Positions 17,488 to 25,110 of a DNA stretch of 64,000 nt are shown here, piece after piece (the first letter of the stretch is position 1; every line of letters starts with the position of its first letter). Location: assembly GCF_001244995.1 (NCBI RefSeq), contig NZ_LN869529.1:1692957-1756956 (forward strand). The letters are read 5' to 3'. Both the position numbers and the translations under genes were made by a program. The notes beneath the pieces were generated by a model. The model searched no databases and was not told the DNA's origin. It was given only the letters and a program-made list of their open reading frames with translations. This DNA comes from Intestinimonas massiliensis (ex Afouda et al. 2020). GTDB lineage: Bacteria; Bacillota; Clostridia; Oscillospirales; Oscillospiraceae.

Positions 17488-18619
17488 CAGAAATACGGAA
17501 TATCAGTTCGTTTCCACCGACACCGAAACGGTCGAGGCGCTGCTGATCTCCATCTACGAAAAGATCACCGGCGTCAGCGTAAAGCCCGCCAGCCCGGAAA
17601 AGCTGTTTATCCAGTTCGTAGCCGCCGTGGTGATCCAGGAGCGCGGGCTGAACAACTACACCGGCAATCAGAACATCCCAAGCCGTGCCGAGGGGGAAAA
17701 CCTGGACGCGCTGGCCGAGCTGTTCTATGTCACGCAGCGCCCGGCGGCGCAGGCGGCGGTCTGTACCGAGCGTTTCCACATCTCCGAGGCGCAGAGTACG
17801 GCAATCCTCATTCCGGCCGGTACGCGCGTCACCGACGCCAGCGGCACGCTGATCTGGGAGACCGTTGCGGACGCCTATGTGTCTGTCGGCGCGACCCACG
17901 CCGATGTGCAGATCCGCTGCCAGACAGCCGGTGCGGTCGGCAACGGCTACGCCGCTGGACAGATCAACACATTCATTGACCTGTTCGACTACTGCGAGAG
18001 CTGCGAAAACCTCACCGTCAGCGACGACGGTGCGGACGAGGCCACCGACGATGAATTCTATGAGCTGATGCGCGCCAGCCAGGACGCTTATAGCTGCGCC
18101 GGAGCCAAGGGCGGGTATATCTACTTTGCCAAGCAGGTCAGCACCGAGATCGCCGATGTGGTAGCGAACAGCCCCAGCGACGGGGCGGTGGATCTGTATG
18201 TCCTCATGGACGACGGTACCATCGCCACCACAGAGATCAAGAACGCCGTCCTCGCCGCCTGCAACGATGACACCGTGCGCCCGCTGACGGACAAGGTTTC
18301 CGTCAAGGACCCGCAGGAGGTGAGCTACAACATCACCTTCACCTACTATGTGCCAAAGGACAGCTCCCTCAGCTCCACGGAGATCAAGGCCGCAGTCGAC
18401 AAGGCCGTGGCCGAATTTGTCGCATGGCAATGCGGGAAGCTGGGGCGCGACATCAACCCCTCCGTGCTGATCGGAAAGCTCATGCAGACCGGCATCAAGC
18501 GCGTGGCGCTGACCAGCCCGGTCTTTACCACGCTGCGGGATGGCTCCGACGACACGACGCCGCAGGTTGCGTCGGTCGGGACCATCACGGCCACGAATGG
18601 GGGCTATGAGGATGAATAA
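17480..18619 (+). CDS. Baseplate protein J
   Basis: The 379-residue wedge protein of the P2 gpJ/Mu gp47 family. It shows the RAEGENLDALAELFYVTQRPAAQA entry, the repeated IPAGTRVTDASGTLIWET beta module, the TDDEFYELMRASQDAYSCAGAKGGYIYFAKQV segment, and the VSYNITFTYYV domain with ADGRDINPSVL-like WQCGKLGRDINPS. It links gpW to gpI. Confidence 0.94.
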   Translation: MSDRNTEYQFVSTDTETVEALLISIYEKITGVSVKPASPEKLFIQFVAAVVIQERGLNNYTGNQNIPSRAEGENLDALAELFYVTQRPAAQAAVCTERFHISEAQSTAILIPAGTRVTDASGTLIWETVADAYVSVGATHADVQIRCQTAGAVGNGYAAGQINTFIDLFDYCESCENLTVSDDGADEATDDEFYELMRASQDAYSCAGAKGGYIYFAKQVSTEIADVVANSPSDGAVDLYVLMDDGTIATTEIKNAVLAACNDDTVRPLTDKVSVKDPQEVSYNITFTYYVPKDSSLSSTEIKAAVDKAVAEFVAWQCGKLGRDINPSVLIGKLMQTGIKRVALTSPVFTTLRDGSDDTTPQVASVGTITATNGGYEDE

Positions 18620-19199
18620 GGCGCACGGCATCACGAAGGAAAACCTGCTGGCCTCCTTGCCGGCGGTCCTTGCCAATGACGACAATATGGCAGCACTTGC
18701 CTCTGCCGTTGCCGAGGTGCTGGCTGCCCGCGTAGGCGAGATCGAGCGCGTGTCGATCTACTCACAGATCGACCGGCTCCCGAACGAGCTGCTGGACATT
18801 CTGGCGAACGACTTCAAGGTTGACTGGTGGGGCGCCGACTACACCCTGGAGGAAAAGCGCCGGACGCTGAAAGACTCATGGAATGTTCACCGCAGGCTCG
18901 GCACCAAGGCGGCGGTCGTGCTGGCAATCTCCGCCATCTACCCCGATACGCAGGTCAGCGAATGGTGGGAATACGGCGGCAAGCCGTACCACTTCAAGCT
19001 GCTGATCGACGCCACCTATGAGGATGTCGACCCCGTCAGACATCAGCGCGTGATCGACCGCGTTGACTTTTACAAGAATCTGCGCTCGGTGCTGGACGAG
19101 GTGGAATACTACGACGCCGGAGGACTGGCAACAGAGTATTTCGGCGCGGCCTGTATCGGCTGCGAGCTGGTCGACAGCGCGGCCGCCATTCGATACTGA
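18612..19199 (+). CDS. Tail protein I
   Basis: A 195-residue gpI family protein connecting baseplate and tail fibre. It has the LPNELLDILANDFKVDWWGADYTLEEKRRTLKDSWNVHRRLGTKAAV signature. Two in-frame ATGs (18606 and 18612) lie close together. The GGGGG at 18599-18603 is better spaced for 18612. It overlaps the end of gpJ by eight bases. Confidence 0.9.
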   Translation: MNKAHGITKENLLASLPAVLANDDNMAALASAVAEVLAARVGEIERVSIYSQIDRLPNELLDILANDFKVDWWGADYTLEEKRRTLKDSWNVHRRLGTKAAVVLAISAIYPDTQVSEWWEYGGKPYHFKLLIDATYEDVDPVRHQRVIDRVDFYKNLRSVLDEVEYYDAGGLATEYFGAACIGCELVDSAAAIRY

Positions 19200-19216
19200 C
19201 ACGGAGGTGTTTTACT

Positions 19217-21925
19217 ATGGCAACATGGAACGGCGTCATCACCAACGCCGGCAACAGCCTGCTCAATGAGTGGGTGAATGAAAAGACCCTGAACTTCGAC
19301 AGCGCAGCTGCGGGGCAGGGCACCGTCGCGGCGGCGGCAATGATGGCACAGACCGCCCTCGTCAATGAAAAGCAGACCGCGAGCCTGCTGGGCGGCGAGA
19401 TGGTATCTTCCGGCATTCGCCTGAAACTCCGCATCGCTGCGCCGAATACGGCCTATACGCTGAATCAGTTCCGCGTATCTGCCAGCGTGGACGGAGGAGC
19501 GTCCGCCATGATCGCCTTGTTCCAGCTGGAACAGGGCGTTCCCATTCCCAGCAAGACAGAATCGCCGGATTTCGTCTACACCTTTTACGCTCTGATCTCC
19601 TGCTCGAATACCGGCACATGGAGGGTGACGGTCGACACCAGCGCCTGCGTCACACAGGGCGATATGTCCGCCGCCATCGCTGAGGCGGTAAAGACCAAGC
19701 AGGACAAGATCATGGTCAAGGGTCTGCTGCTGGGCGACGGGAACGGGAATATCTCTGCGGCAGTCGCCGGAAAGGACTACGGTTATCCGCTTGCAACAGG
19801 CTCAGGAGCGCCGACAGACACGACCGAGGGTGCCGCAGGGCAGCACTACTATGACAGCGCTACGGGCAAGGAATACGTCTGCAGCGGCAAGGACAGCAGC
19901 GGCAAGTATCAGTGGAAGCTGTCCGGCGCCAGCGACGCGGCCGATCTGACCTATAACGGTGAATCGCTCGACACCTTCCTTGATGGCGTTTCCGGCGACC
20001 TCGACACGCTCTCCAAGGGGCTGGACGGAAGTAAGCCACTCACCGGCAAGACCGATCCGACCTCCAGCACGAAGGGCTCGGTCGGCCAGTCGTATCTGAA
20101 CACAGACACCATGCAGACCTTCTACTGCACGGCAGCCAACGATCAGACCGGCGTATATACATGGGAAAAGCCCAAGGGCGGCGGCGTGGCTCCACAGCTG
20201 GAGGTCTCTGTTGCCACCGGATCGGCTATCACCTGTACGAACGGCGAGACTACGCTGACTGGCACCAGCGTCGGCGGTAAATGCGTTTTTGATCTCCCTG
20301 GCTACGGTACATGGTCGCTGTATGCCACGCTGAACGGGCAGACCACCGCCACCGAGACTGTGGTCGTGGATCAGGTCAAGCAGTACGCGGTGACGCTGAG
20401 TTACTTCGCGGCTACGCTGACTGTAACGGCGGAATCCGGCGCAGTCGTGACCGCCACGCTTGGCACGAAGCAGTATACCGGCACCTGCGGCAGCAACGGC
20501 AAGTGTGCGCTGACCGTCAACTATGCCGGCACCTATTCCGTAACGGCTACCAAGAGCGGGGTATCTTCGTCCACGGCGTCTGCGGCGGTGTCGACCTCCG
20601 GCGGCAGTTACACCGCAACGGTGAAGTTCTGCACCCTCACCGTCACCATCGACAGCGGCTCTACGGTCAAGGCGGTCAACGGTTCCACCACGCTCACGGC
20701 CACCAGCAACGGAACGGCAAAGTTCTACCTGCCGAACACCGGCACGTGGAGCGTCACCGCCACCAAGAACGGCGAGACGGCCACCGGCAGCGTAGCTTGC
20801 AGCTCCTACACCGGCTATACGATGGAGCTGTCCTATGTCAAGGTCTTCGGTGTCTGCTGGAATTACAGTGCGCAGTCGACGGCTCTGACGCGGCTGAAGA
20901 AGGCCACCGATCCGAACGGACTGGTCAATGTCGACATCACCACGAATCCCGCGCCTGCGGTCGGTACCGGCGCCGGCAGCTCTCCCTTCGACAACTATCT
21001 CCCGTGGAGCGGCATGGACGAGCGCAACATCATCAACAATGCTGTCAGCTACAGGAAGGGAACGACCGGCTTCTCACGGAGCAGCTACGATACCGCCGTC
21101 TATATCCCGGAGTATTACTTCCGGATCATCGACGACGCTGCCAACAAGAAGCGGTACTTCTACATCGCGGACAAGGCCAAGAGCGGCTTCACCAAGCACC
21201 CCGGCTCCGGCAAGTATGTCGGCCGCTACAACACGATCTCCGGCCATTACTCCAAGACCGGCTCTGCGCCGCTGGTCAACCTGACCCGCGCATCGGCGCG
21301 CTCCGGCGCAAGAGGCAAGGGCAGCAAGTGGAGCGAATACGACTTTGCCTCCTGGTGCGCAGTCTGGCTGCTTTATCTGGTAGAATTCGCGGACTGGGAC
21401 AGCCAGAGCAAGGTCGGGCGTGGCTATGTTGACAACAACAATTCGGCCATCAATTCCGGCGGGACAGACAGCATGACCTATCACACCGGACGCGCATCCG
21501 GCACAGACGGCAAGACCGCCGTCCAGTACCGGCATATTGAGAACCCCTGGGGCAATGTCTTTGAGTGGATCGACGGCATCAACTTCAGCGATGGAACCGT
21601 CTATGTCTGTACCAATCCGGCCAACTACGCCGATGACACCGCAAGCAACTACTCAAACATCGGAACGAAGTCACAGACAGACGGCTTTATCAAGTCGCTC
21701 GGCATGTCGTCGTCTATGCCGTGGGCGTTCTTCCCGACGGCCACCGGCGGATCTGAAACTACCTACGTCCCGGACTACGCCTATTATAATTCTGGCTGGC
21801 GGGTGCTCCCCGTCGGGGGTTACTGGTACAGCGGCTCGATTGCCGGCCTGTTTTATTTCGACGCGGACAGCACCTCGTCGTACGCGGGCTCCAGCGTCGG
21901 TGCGCGGCTCCTTTTCCATCCCTAA
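19217..21925 (+). CDS. DGR-diversified tail fibre with C-terminal C-type-lectin-like domain
   Basis: The 902-residue receptor-binding fibre. Residues 1-150 are a tail-attachment domain. Residues about 150-330 have collar-like repeats (YYDSATGKEYVC, SYLNTDTMQTFYC). Residues about 330-545 hold three Ig/PEGA-like beta repeats (ATLTVTAESGAVVTAT, CTLTVTIDSGSTVKAV). From about residue 550 there is an FGE/CLec-type domain (FEWIDGINF, VPDYAYYNSGWRVLPVGG). The last 48 residues are the variable repeat of a diversity-generating retroelement, ending in GARLLFHP. Changes would alter the exposed lectin-fold surface and hence host receptor choice. Confidence 0.93.
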   Translation: MATWNGVITNAGNSLLNEWVNEKTLNFDSAAAGQGTVAAAAMMAQTALVNEKQTASLLGGEMVSSGIRLKLRIAAPNTAYTLNQFRVSASVDGGASAMIALFQLEQGVPIPSKTESPDFVYTFYALISCSNTGTWRVTVDTSACVTQGDMSAAIAEAVKTKQDKIMVKGLLLGDGNGNISAAVAGKDYGYPLATGSGAPTDTTEGAAGQHYYDSATGKEYVCSGKDSSGKYQWKLSGASDAADLTYNGESLDTFLDGVSGDLDTLSKGLDGSKPLTGKTDPTSSTKGSVGQSYLNTDTMQTFYCTAANDQTGVYTWEKPKGGGVAPQLEVSVATGSAITCTNGETTLTGTSVGGKCVFDLPGYGTWSLYATLNGQTTATETVVVDQVKQYAVTLSYFAATLTVTAESGAVVTATLGTKQYTGTCGSNGKCALTVNYAGTYSVTATKSGVSSSTASAAVSTSGGSYTATVKFCTLTVTIDSGSTVKAVNGSTTLTATSNGTAKFYLPNTGTWSVTATKNGETATGSVACSSYTGYTMELSYVKVFGVCWNYSAQSTALTRLKKATDPNGLVNVDITTNPAPAVGTGAGSSPFDNYLPWSGMDERNIINNAVSYRKGTTGFSRSSYDTAVYIPEYYFRIIDDAANKKRYFYIADKAKSGFTKHPGSGKYVGRYNTISGHYSKTGSAPLVNLTRASARSGARGKGSKWSEYDFASWCAVWLLYLVEFADWDSQSKVGRGYVDNNNSAINSGGTDSMTYHTGRASGTDGKTAVQYRHIENPWGNVFEWIDGINFSDGTVYVCTNPANYADDTASNYSNIGTKSQTDGFIKSLGMSSSMPWAFFPTATGGSETTYVPDYAYYNSGWRVLPVGGYWYSGSIAGLFYFDADSTSSYAGSSVGARLLFHP
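21778..21913 (+). repeat. DGR variable repeat (VR)
   Basis: 136 bp at the 3' end of the fibre gene align without gaps to the template repeat 374 bp downstream. Fifteen positions differ and all are A in the template (8 A-to-G, 5 A-to-T, 2 A-to-C). None of the 106 non-A positions differs. Thirteen codons are changed, at fibre residues 865, 869, 871, 872, 875, 882, 884, 885, 889, 890, 891, 893 and 898. The identical GC-rich stretch near 21894-21907 is a candidate IMH. Confidence 0.97.
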
Positions 21926-22151
21926 TGGGGGACCGGGGGCCGCAGCCCCCGGAGGCTTCGTCGACCGCTGCGTGCGCGTGAGAAGTGCCGGCGCGGCAGC
22001 GCCATTTTCCTATACCGCGCGAAGCGCGGTCGCGCAAATTTTTGAAATAACGTAATCCGTTATTTCCTCCCGTTTTTCCGTATGCGCAGAGCTGCGGAGT
22101 TATAATTCCAAAAGGGACTGTCTGCACGGTGCGCCGGGGGCTTTTCCTGCC
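21926..22151 (+). ncRNA. Structured VR-TR spacer (probable 5' part of DGR template RNA)
   Basis: This 226-bp stretch has no credible gene. Besides the cruciform it holds inverted repeats at 21990-22003 (5-bp stem), 22014-22030 (7-bp stem, GAA loop) and 22044-22066 (9-bp stem). In studied DGRs, sequence upstream of the template repeat is part of the RNA that primes or guides cDNA synthesis. Its role here is inferred. Confidence 0.5.
21933..21952 (+). promoter_or_regulatory. Hairpin/cruciform after VR (8-bp stem, 4-nt loop)
   Basis: CCGGGGGC at 21933-21940 and GCCCCCGG at 21945-21952 form a perfect 8-bp stem around the loop CGCA, eight bases after the fibre stop and 19 bases after VR homology ends. 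An 8-bp/4-nt cruciform at this place is needed for efficient retrohoming in the Bordetella phage BPP-1 DGR. No T-run follows, so it is a poor terminator. Confidence 0.65.
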
Positions 22152-22287
22152 CGCCTATTATAATTCTGGCTGGCGGGTGCTCCACGTCGGGGGTAACTGG
22201 AACAACGGCTCGAATGCCGGCCTGTTTTATTTCAACGCGAACAACACCTCGTCGAACACGAACTCCAACGTCGGTGCGCGGCAACTT
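22152..22287 (+). repeat. DGR template repeat (TR)
   Basis: The non-coding master copy of the VR. It holds 30 A residues, mostly in AAC or AAT triplets in the phase of the fibre codons. Mutation of AAY can yield many amino acids but no stop codon. Half of the A positions differ in the present VR; the first four A residues do not. It lies 117 bases before the reverse transcriptase start. Confidence 0.96.
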
Positions 22288-22404
22288 GTTTTCTTTCTCA
22301 TTGTGCAGGCTTTTCCTCACCGCTTGGTGAAAATATTGTCGGGAGGACAGGGGTTAGTAGGCTGCGGCTCGAAAGACCTTGCAGACAAACAAGGAGCACG
22401 AAAG

Positions 22405-23502
22405 ATGCCAAAACGAGTTGGATTCCTCTACGAAAAGATGATGGATCGGGATTTCATCCGGGCCACCATCTACAAGGCCGCAAGGCACAAGCACAAGCGG
22501 CGCGAGGTGCGCCGCGTTCTGAAGAACATCGACGAATATGTAGACAAAACCTATGAGATGGTCGCGTCGGAGAGTTTCGTCCCTACGCCGCCCCACGAGA
22601 AAGAGATCTACGATGAGAGCAGCCAGAAGCGGAGGGTCATCAAGATCGTACCATTCTGGCCGGACGGTGTGATGCACTGGCTTCTGGTCGAGGCCATGCG
22701 GCCGGTACTGATGCGCGGGATGTATCACTGGTCCTGCGCTTCCGTCCCCCGCCGCGGTGCAACGCGCATCCAGAAACATATCCGGCGCACTCTGCGGGAC
22801 GATCAGAAGGGGAGCAAGTACGCTGCTGAACTGGATGTGTATCACTACTACCCAAGCATTCCGCCCAAGCGCCTGATCTGGGCGCTTGCCCGGAAAATCA
22901 AGGATAAGCGGTTCCTGCGCACTGTCTACGCCGTTATCGAATCCTGCGGCGGCGGGCTGGCCATCGGCTACTACATTTGCCAATGGCTGGCGAACTACTA
23001 TCTGGAAACGCTGGACCACTTCATCTGCGCCATGCCGGGCGTGAAGACGATGACCCGCTACATGGACAACATCACCCTGTTCGGCCCGAACAAGAAGAAG
23101 CTGCACAAGGCGAGGCAGGCCATCTCCGACTTCCTGCGTGACCGACTGGGGTTGAAGCTTAAAAGCAACTGGCAAGTATATCCCACGGCGAAGCGGATGG
23201 TGTCGGCTGTCGGCTATCGCTTTGCACAAACGCATACCATTCTGCGCAAGCGGAACTTCCTGCGCTTCACCCGTCAATGCCGGCGTGTGAAAAAGAAACT
23301 GGACGCCGGAAAGCCCATCCCACCCCGGCAGGCATCCGGCCTGTTGTCCAGGGTGGGACAGCTCAAGCACTGCGACAGTCACAACATCAGGGTCAAATAC
23401 GTCGATCCAATCGGCGTGAAGCATCTAAAGGAGGTAGTACGAAATGAGAGTAAGAGGCGACAACGCGCCCAGCAACGCCTTCTCGCTGGAGGAGCAGCCT
23501 AA
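22405..23502 (+). CDS. DGR reverse transcriptase
   Basis: A 365-residue RT that copies TR RNA with adenine-specific errors into cDNA for VR replacement. ATG 22405 has AAGGAG at 22391-22396. An open frame running back through the TR to 22129 is not the start. Motif A is ELDVYHYYPSI with Asp144. The DGR-type motif 4 reads IGYYICQWLANYYL (187-200), with Cys where DGR RTs usually have Ser (IGxxxSQ). The catalytic box is YMDN (219-222), with Asn in place of the second Asp of YxDD. The C-terminus is very basic. The last 59 bases overlap the next gene. Confidence 0.93.
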   Translation: MPKRVGFLYEKMMDRDFIRATIYKAARHKHKRREVRRVLKNIDEYVDKTYEMVASESFVPTPPHEKEIYDESSQKRRVIKIVPFWPDGVMHWLLVEAMRPVLMRGMYHWSCASVPRRGATRIQKHIRRTLRDDQKGSKYAAELDVYHYYPSIPPKRLIWALARKIKDKRFLRTVYAVIESCGGGLAIGYYICQWLANYYLETLDHFICAMPGVKTMTRYMDNITLFGPNKKKLHKARQAISDFLRDRLGLKLKSNWQVYPTAKRMVSAVGYRFAQTHTILRKRNFLRFTRQCRRVKKKLDAGKPIPPRQASGLLSRVGQLKHCDSHNIRVKYVDPIGVKHLKEVVRNESKRRQRAQQRLLAGGAA

Positions 23503-23866
23503 TAATCCGGGGGTAGCCCTGGTGCGCTTCTACGAGAACGCCGAGCCGTTCGAGGAAAAGCGGGACGAGCTGACCATCAGCGGGTGGGTGTATGACGAAT
23601 ATCACCTGGAGCTGGATATGTACGACGGTCTGAGCGAAGACATCCTCGGAAACTATGACGGCTATCTGGCACAGGCCAAGCTGCACGAGGCGGAGGGCAA
23701 GACCATCCCCGCCCTGCAGCAGCAGGTAGCCGATCTGGAGACCGACAAGGCGGCGCTGGCGGAAAAGGTGACGACTCTTGAAGGGCAGGTCACCGATACG
23801 CAAATGGCGCTGTGCGATGTCTATGAGCAGATTGTCGCCGCGGCTTCTACGACTGGAGGCGAGTAA
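23444..23866 (+). CDS. Acidic phage protein with C-terminal coiled coil, unknown function
   Basis: A 140-residue acidic protein. Residues 1-75 form a compact domain (NAFSLEEQPNNPGVALVRFYENAEPFEE). Residues 85-125 are a heptad coiled coil (IPALQQQVADLETDKAALAEKVTTLEGQV). GGAGG lies nine bases before ATG 23444. Such proteins commonly follow fibre genes in gut Firmicutes phages and may be fibre-associated. It is acidic and not a helical bundle, so it does not look like the DGR accessory protein Avd. Confidence 0.7.
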   Translation: MRVRGDNAPSNAFSLEEQPNNPGVALVRFYENAEPFEEKRDELTISGWVYDEYHLELDMYDGLSEDILGNYDGYLAQAKLHEAEGKTIPALQQQVADLETDKAALAEKVTTLEGQVTDTQMALCDVYEQIVAAASTTGGE

Positions 23867-23869
23867 CCG

Positions 23870-24010
23870 ATGGCGAGCAATTACATGGTGAAGGTCTATG
23901 CAGACCTGGTCCGCAAGGGGAAAAAGACGATCGAGGAAGTTCCCGAACCGCTGCGAGCGGCAGTCCAGGAGATCCTCGAAAATAGCGAGAATGGAGCTGA
24001 GGGCTTATGA
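23870..24010 (+). CDS. CD1375-like small phage protein, copy 1
   Basis: A 46-residue protein starting three bases after the previous stop, with GGAGG upstream. Its core MVKVYADLVRKGKKTIEEVPEPLRAAVQEIL is related to the next small gene. Tiny proteins of this type are frequent between fibre and lysis genes in Clostridia phages. Function is unknown. Confidence 0.68.
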   Translation: MASNYMVKVYADLVRKGKKTIEEVPEPLRAAVQEILENSENGAEGL

Positions 24011-24063
24011 AAAGCCTTCGGCTCTTTCTTTTATCCATCCTACTGCGAAGGGAGGTGCAAGTC

Positions 24064-24180
24064 ATGGCTGTTGTCTACGCGACCCTTATCATCAAGGGTA
24101 AGAAGACCATCGACCAGGTTCCGAGCCTGATTCGGAAGCAGGTCGAGGACATCCTGGCAGATCTCGAAGTCACCATCTGA
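24064..24180 (+). CDS. CD1375 family small phage protein, copy 2
   Basis: A 38-residue protein with GGGAGG before ATG 24064. The core AVVYATLIIKGKKTIDQVPSLIRKQVEDIL is the CD1375 family pattern and is paralogous to the gene just upstream. Function is unknown. Confidence 0.7.
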   Translation: MAVVYATLIIKGKKTIDQVPSLIRKQVEDILADLEVTI

Positions 24181-24197
24181 CCACGGCATTGATACGG

Positions 24198-24229
24198 AGG
24201 GCAGCTCCTGCGATGGGGGCTGCCCTTCT
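24198..24229 (+). terminator. Terminator-like hairpin before lysis genes
   Basis: AGGGCAGC and GGCTGCCCT form a stem around a short loop, followed by TTCTT. It separates the tail transcription segment from the lysis cassette. Confidence 0.5.
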
Positions 24230-24255
24230 TATCACGCGCAGAGGAGGATTGAGAG

Positions 24256-24681
24256 ATGACGCTCAAGGAGATTTTGTTAGGTGGGGGCGGTACGCTGTTT
24301 GTGCTGCTGACGCTGATCCAGCTCGCCCCCATCAAGATCAATCCGTGGTCTGCAATGGCAAAGGCTTTCGGGCGCGCTATCAACAGCGAGGTCTTGGAGA
24401 AGGTCGGGAGGCTCGAAAGCGAGCTGCAGGGCGTTCGGTCTGGCATGGCCGAGGAAAAGGCCATCAACTGCCGGGCGCGCATTCTCCGCTTCGGCGATGA
24501 ATGTCTCCACGGCGAGCGCCACACAAAAGACCATTTCGACCAAACGCTCCGGGACATCGCCGCCTATGAACGGTACTGCGAGGATCACCCGGAGTTTGAA
24601 AACAATGTAACGGAGCTGACCAGCGACCGGATCAAGGAGATATACCGCCGGTGCTTGGACAGCAACGACTTTTTGCAGTAA
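24256..24681 (+). CDS. Membrane-anchored lysis-region protein (holin-like accessory)
   Basis: A 141-residue protein with one N-terminal membrane segment (GGTLFVLLTLIQLAPI, residues 10-26) and a long helical soluble part (residues 45-141). It lies directly before the holin-type gene in the lysis cassette of many Firmicutes phages. It may be a pinholin, antiholin or anchor. No direct evidence sets its role. AGGAGG precedes ATG 24256. Confidence 0.65.
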   Translation: MTLKEILLGGGGTLFVLLTLIQLAPIKINPWSAMAKAFGRAINSEVLEKVGRLESELQGVRSGMAEEKAINCRARILRFGDECLHGERHTKDHFDQTLRDIAAYERYCEDHPEFENNVTELTSDRIKEIYRRCLDSNDFLQ

Positions 24682-24693
24682 GGAGGACTTTCG

Positions 24694-25110
24694 ATGAATG
24701 TGCTGGACATGACGATCATTCGCCTGGCCGCAGGCCTTGTGCTGCTGATTGCCGCAAATATCGCCCTCGGCTCCATCAACGCCATCATTGCCGGCGAATG
24801 GGATCGGGCGAAGTTCCGCAACGGCTGTATCAAGAGCGCGGTCGTGGCAATGGCGCTGATCGCGGTCTACTTTTCCGGATACCTCAACCCCGATCTGATG
24901 GTGGTGGAGGTCGACGGGCAGACTGTGAATCTGATAACGGCGGTATCGCTGGCCATGCTGGCAGCCTTTACCGCTTACGCCGTCGATGTACTGAAAAAGC
25001 TGAAAGATATGCTCTCCACCGCAACACCCGGGGTGGATGCGGCGCCTGCTGCGCTGCCTGCCGGCGAGAGCAAGGAAACCCTGCCGCCCCCAAGGAGGAA
25101 TGACCCATGA
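24694..25110 (+). CDS. Holin-like membrane protein
   Basis: A 138-residue protein with three probable membrane helices (residues 8-30, 48-65, 80-98) and a short charged, proline-rich tail ending in PPPRRNDP. Its position immediately before the endolysin, with a four-base overlap, and its size fit a phage holin that permeabilises the membrane. AAGGAGG precedes ATG. Confidence 0.78.
   Translation: MNVLDMTIIRLAAGLVLLIAANIALGSINAIIAGEWDRAKFRNGCIKSAVVAMALIAVYFSGYLNPDLMVVEVDGQTVNLITAVSLAMLAAFTAYAVDVLKKLKDMLSTATPGVDAAPAALPAGESKETLPPPRRNDP

Noticed and set aside
20200-20860. Tandem DNA repeats in the fibre gene
   Set aside because: The repeats are at protein level (Ig-like modules) with diverged bases. 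They are not DNA tandem repeats.
22129-22404. Open frame running from 22129 through the TR into the reverse transcriptase
   Set aside because: The open frame gives a fusion with the TR peptide, but the good ribosome binding site and ATG are at 22391-22407. The TR is non-coding in DGRs, and the open frame follows from its lack of stop codons.
23444-23866. Avd-like accessory protein of the DGR
   Set aside because: It follows the RT, but it is acidic, with a beta-rich first half and a coiled-coil end. Avd proteins are small basic four-helix bundles.
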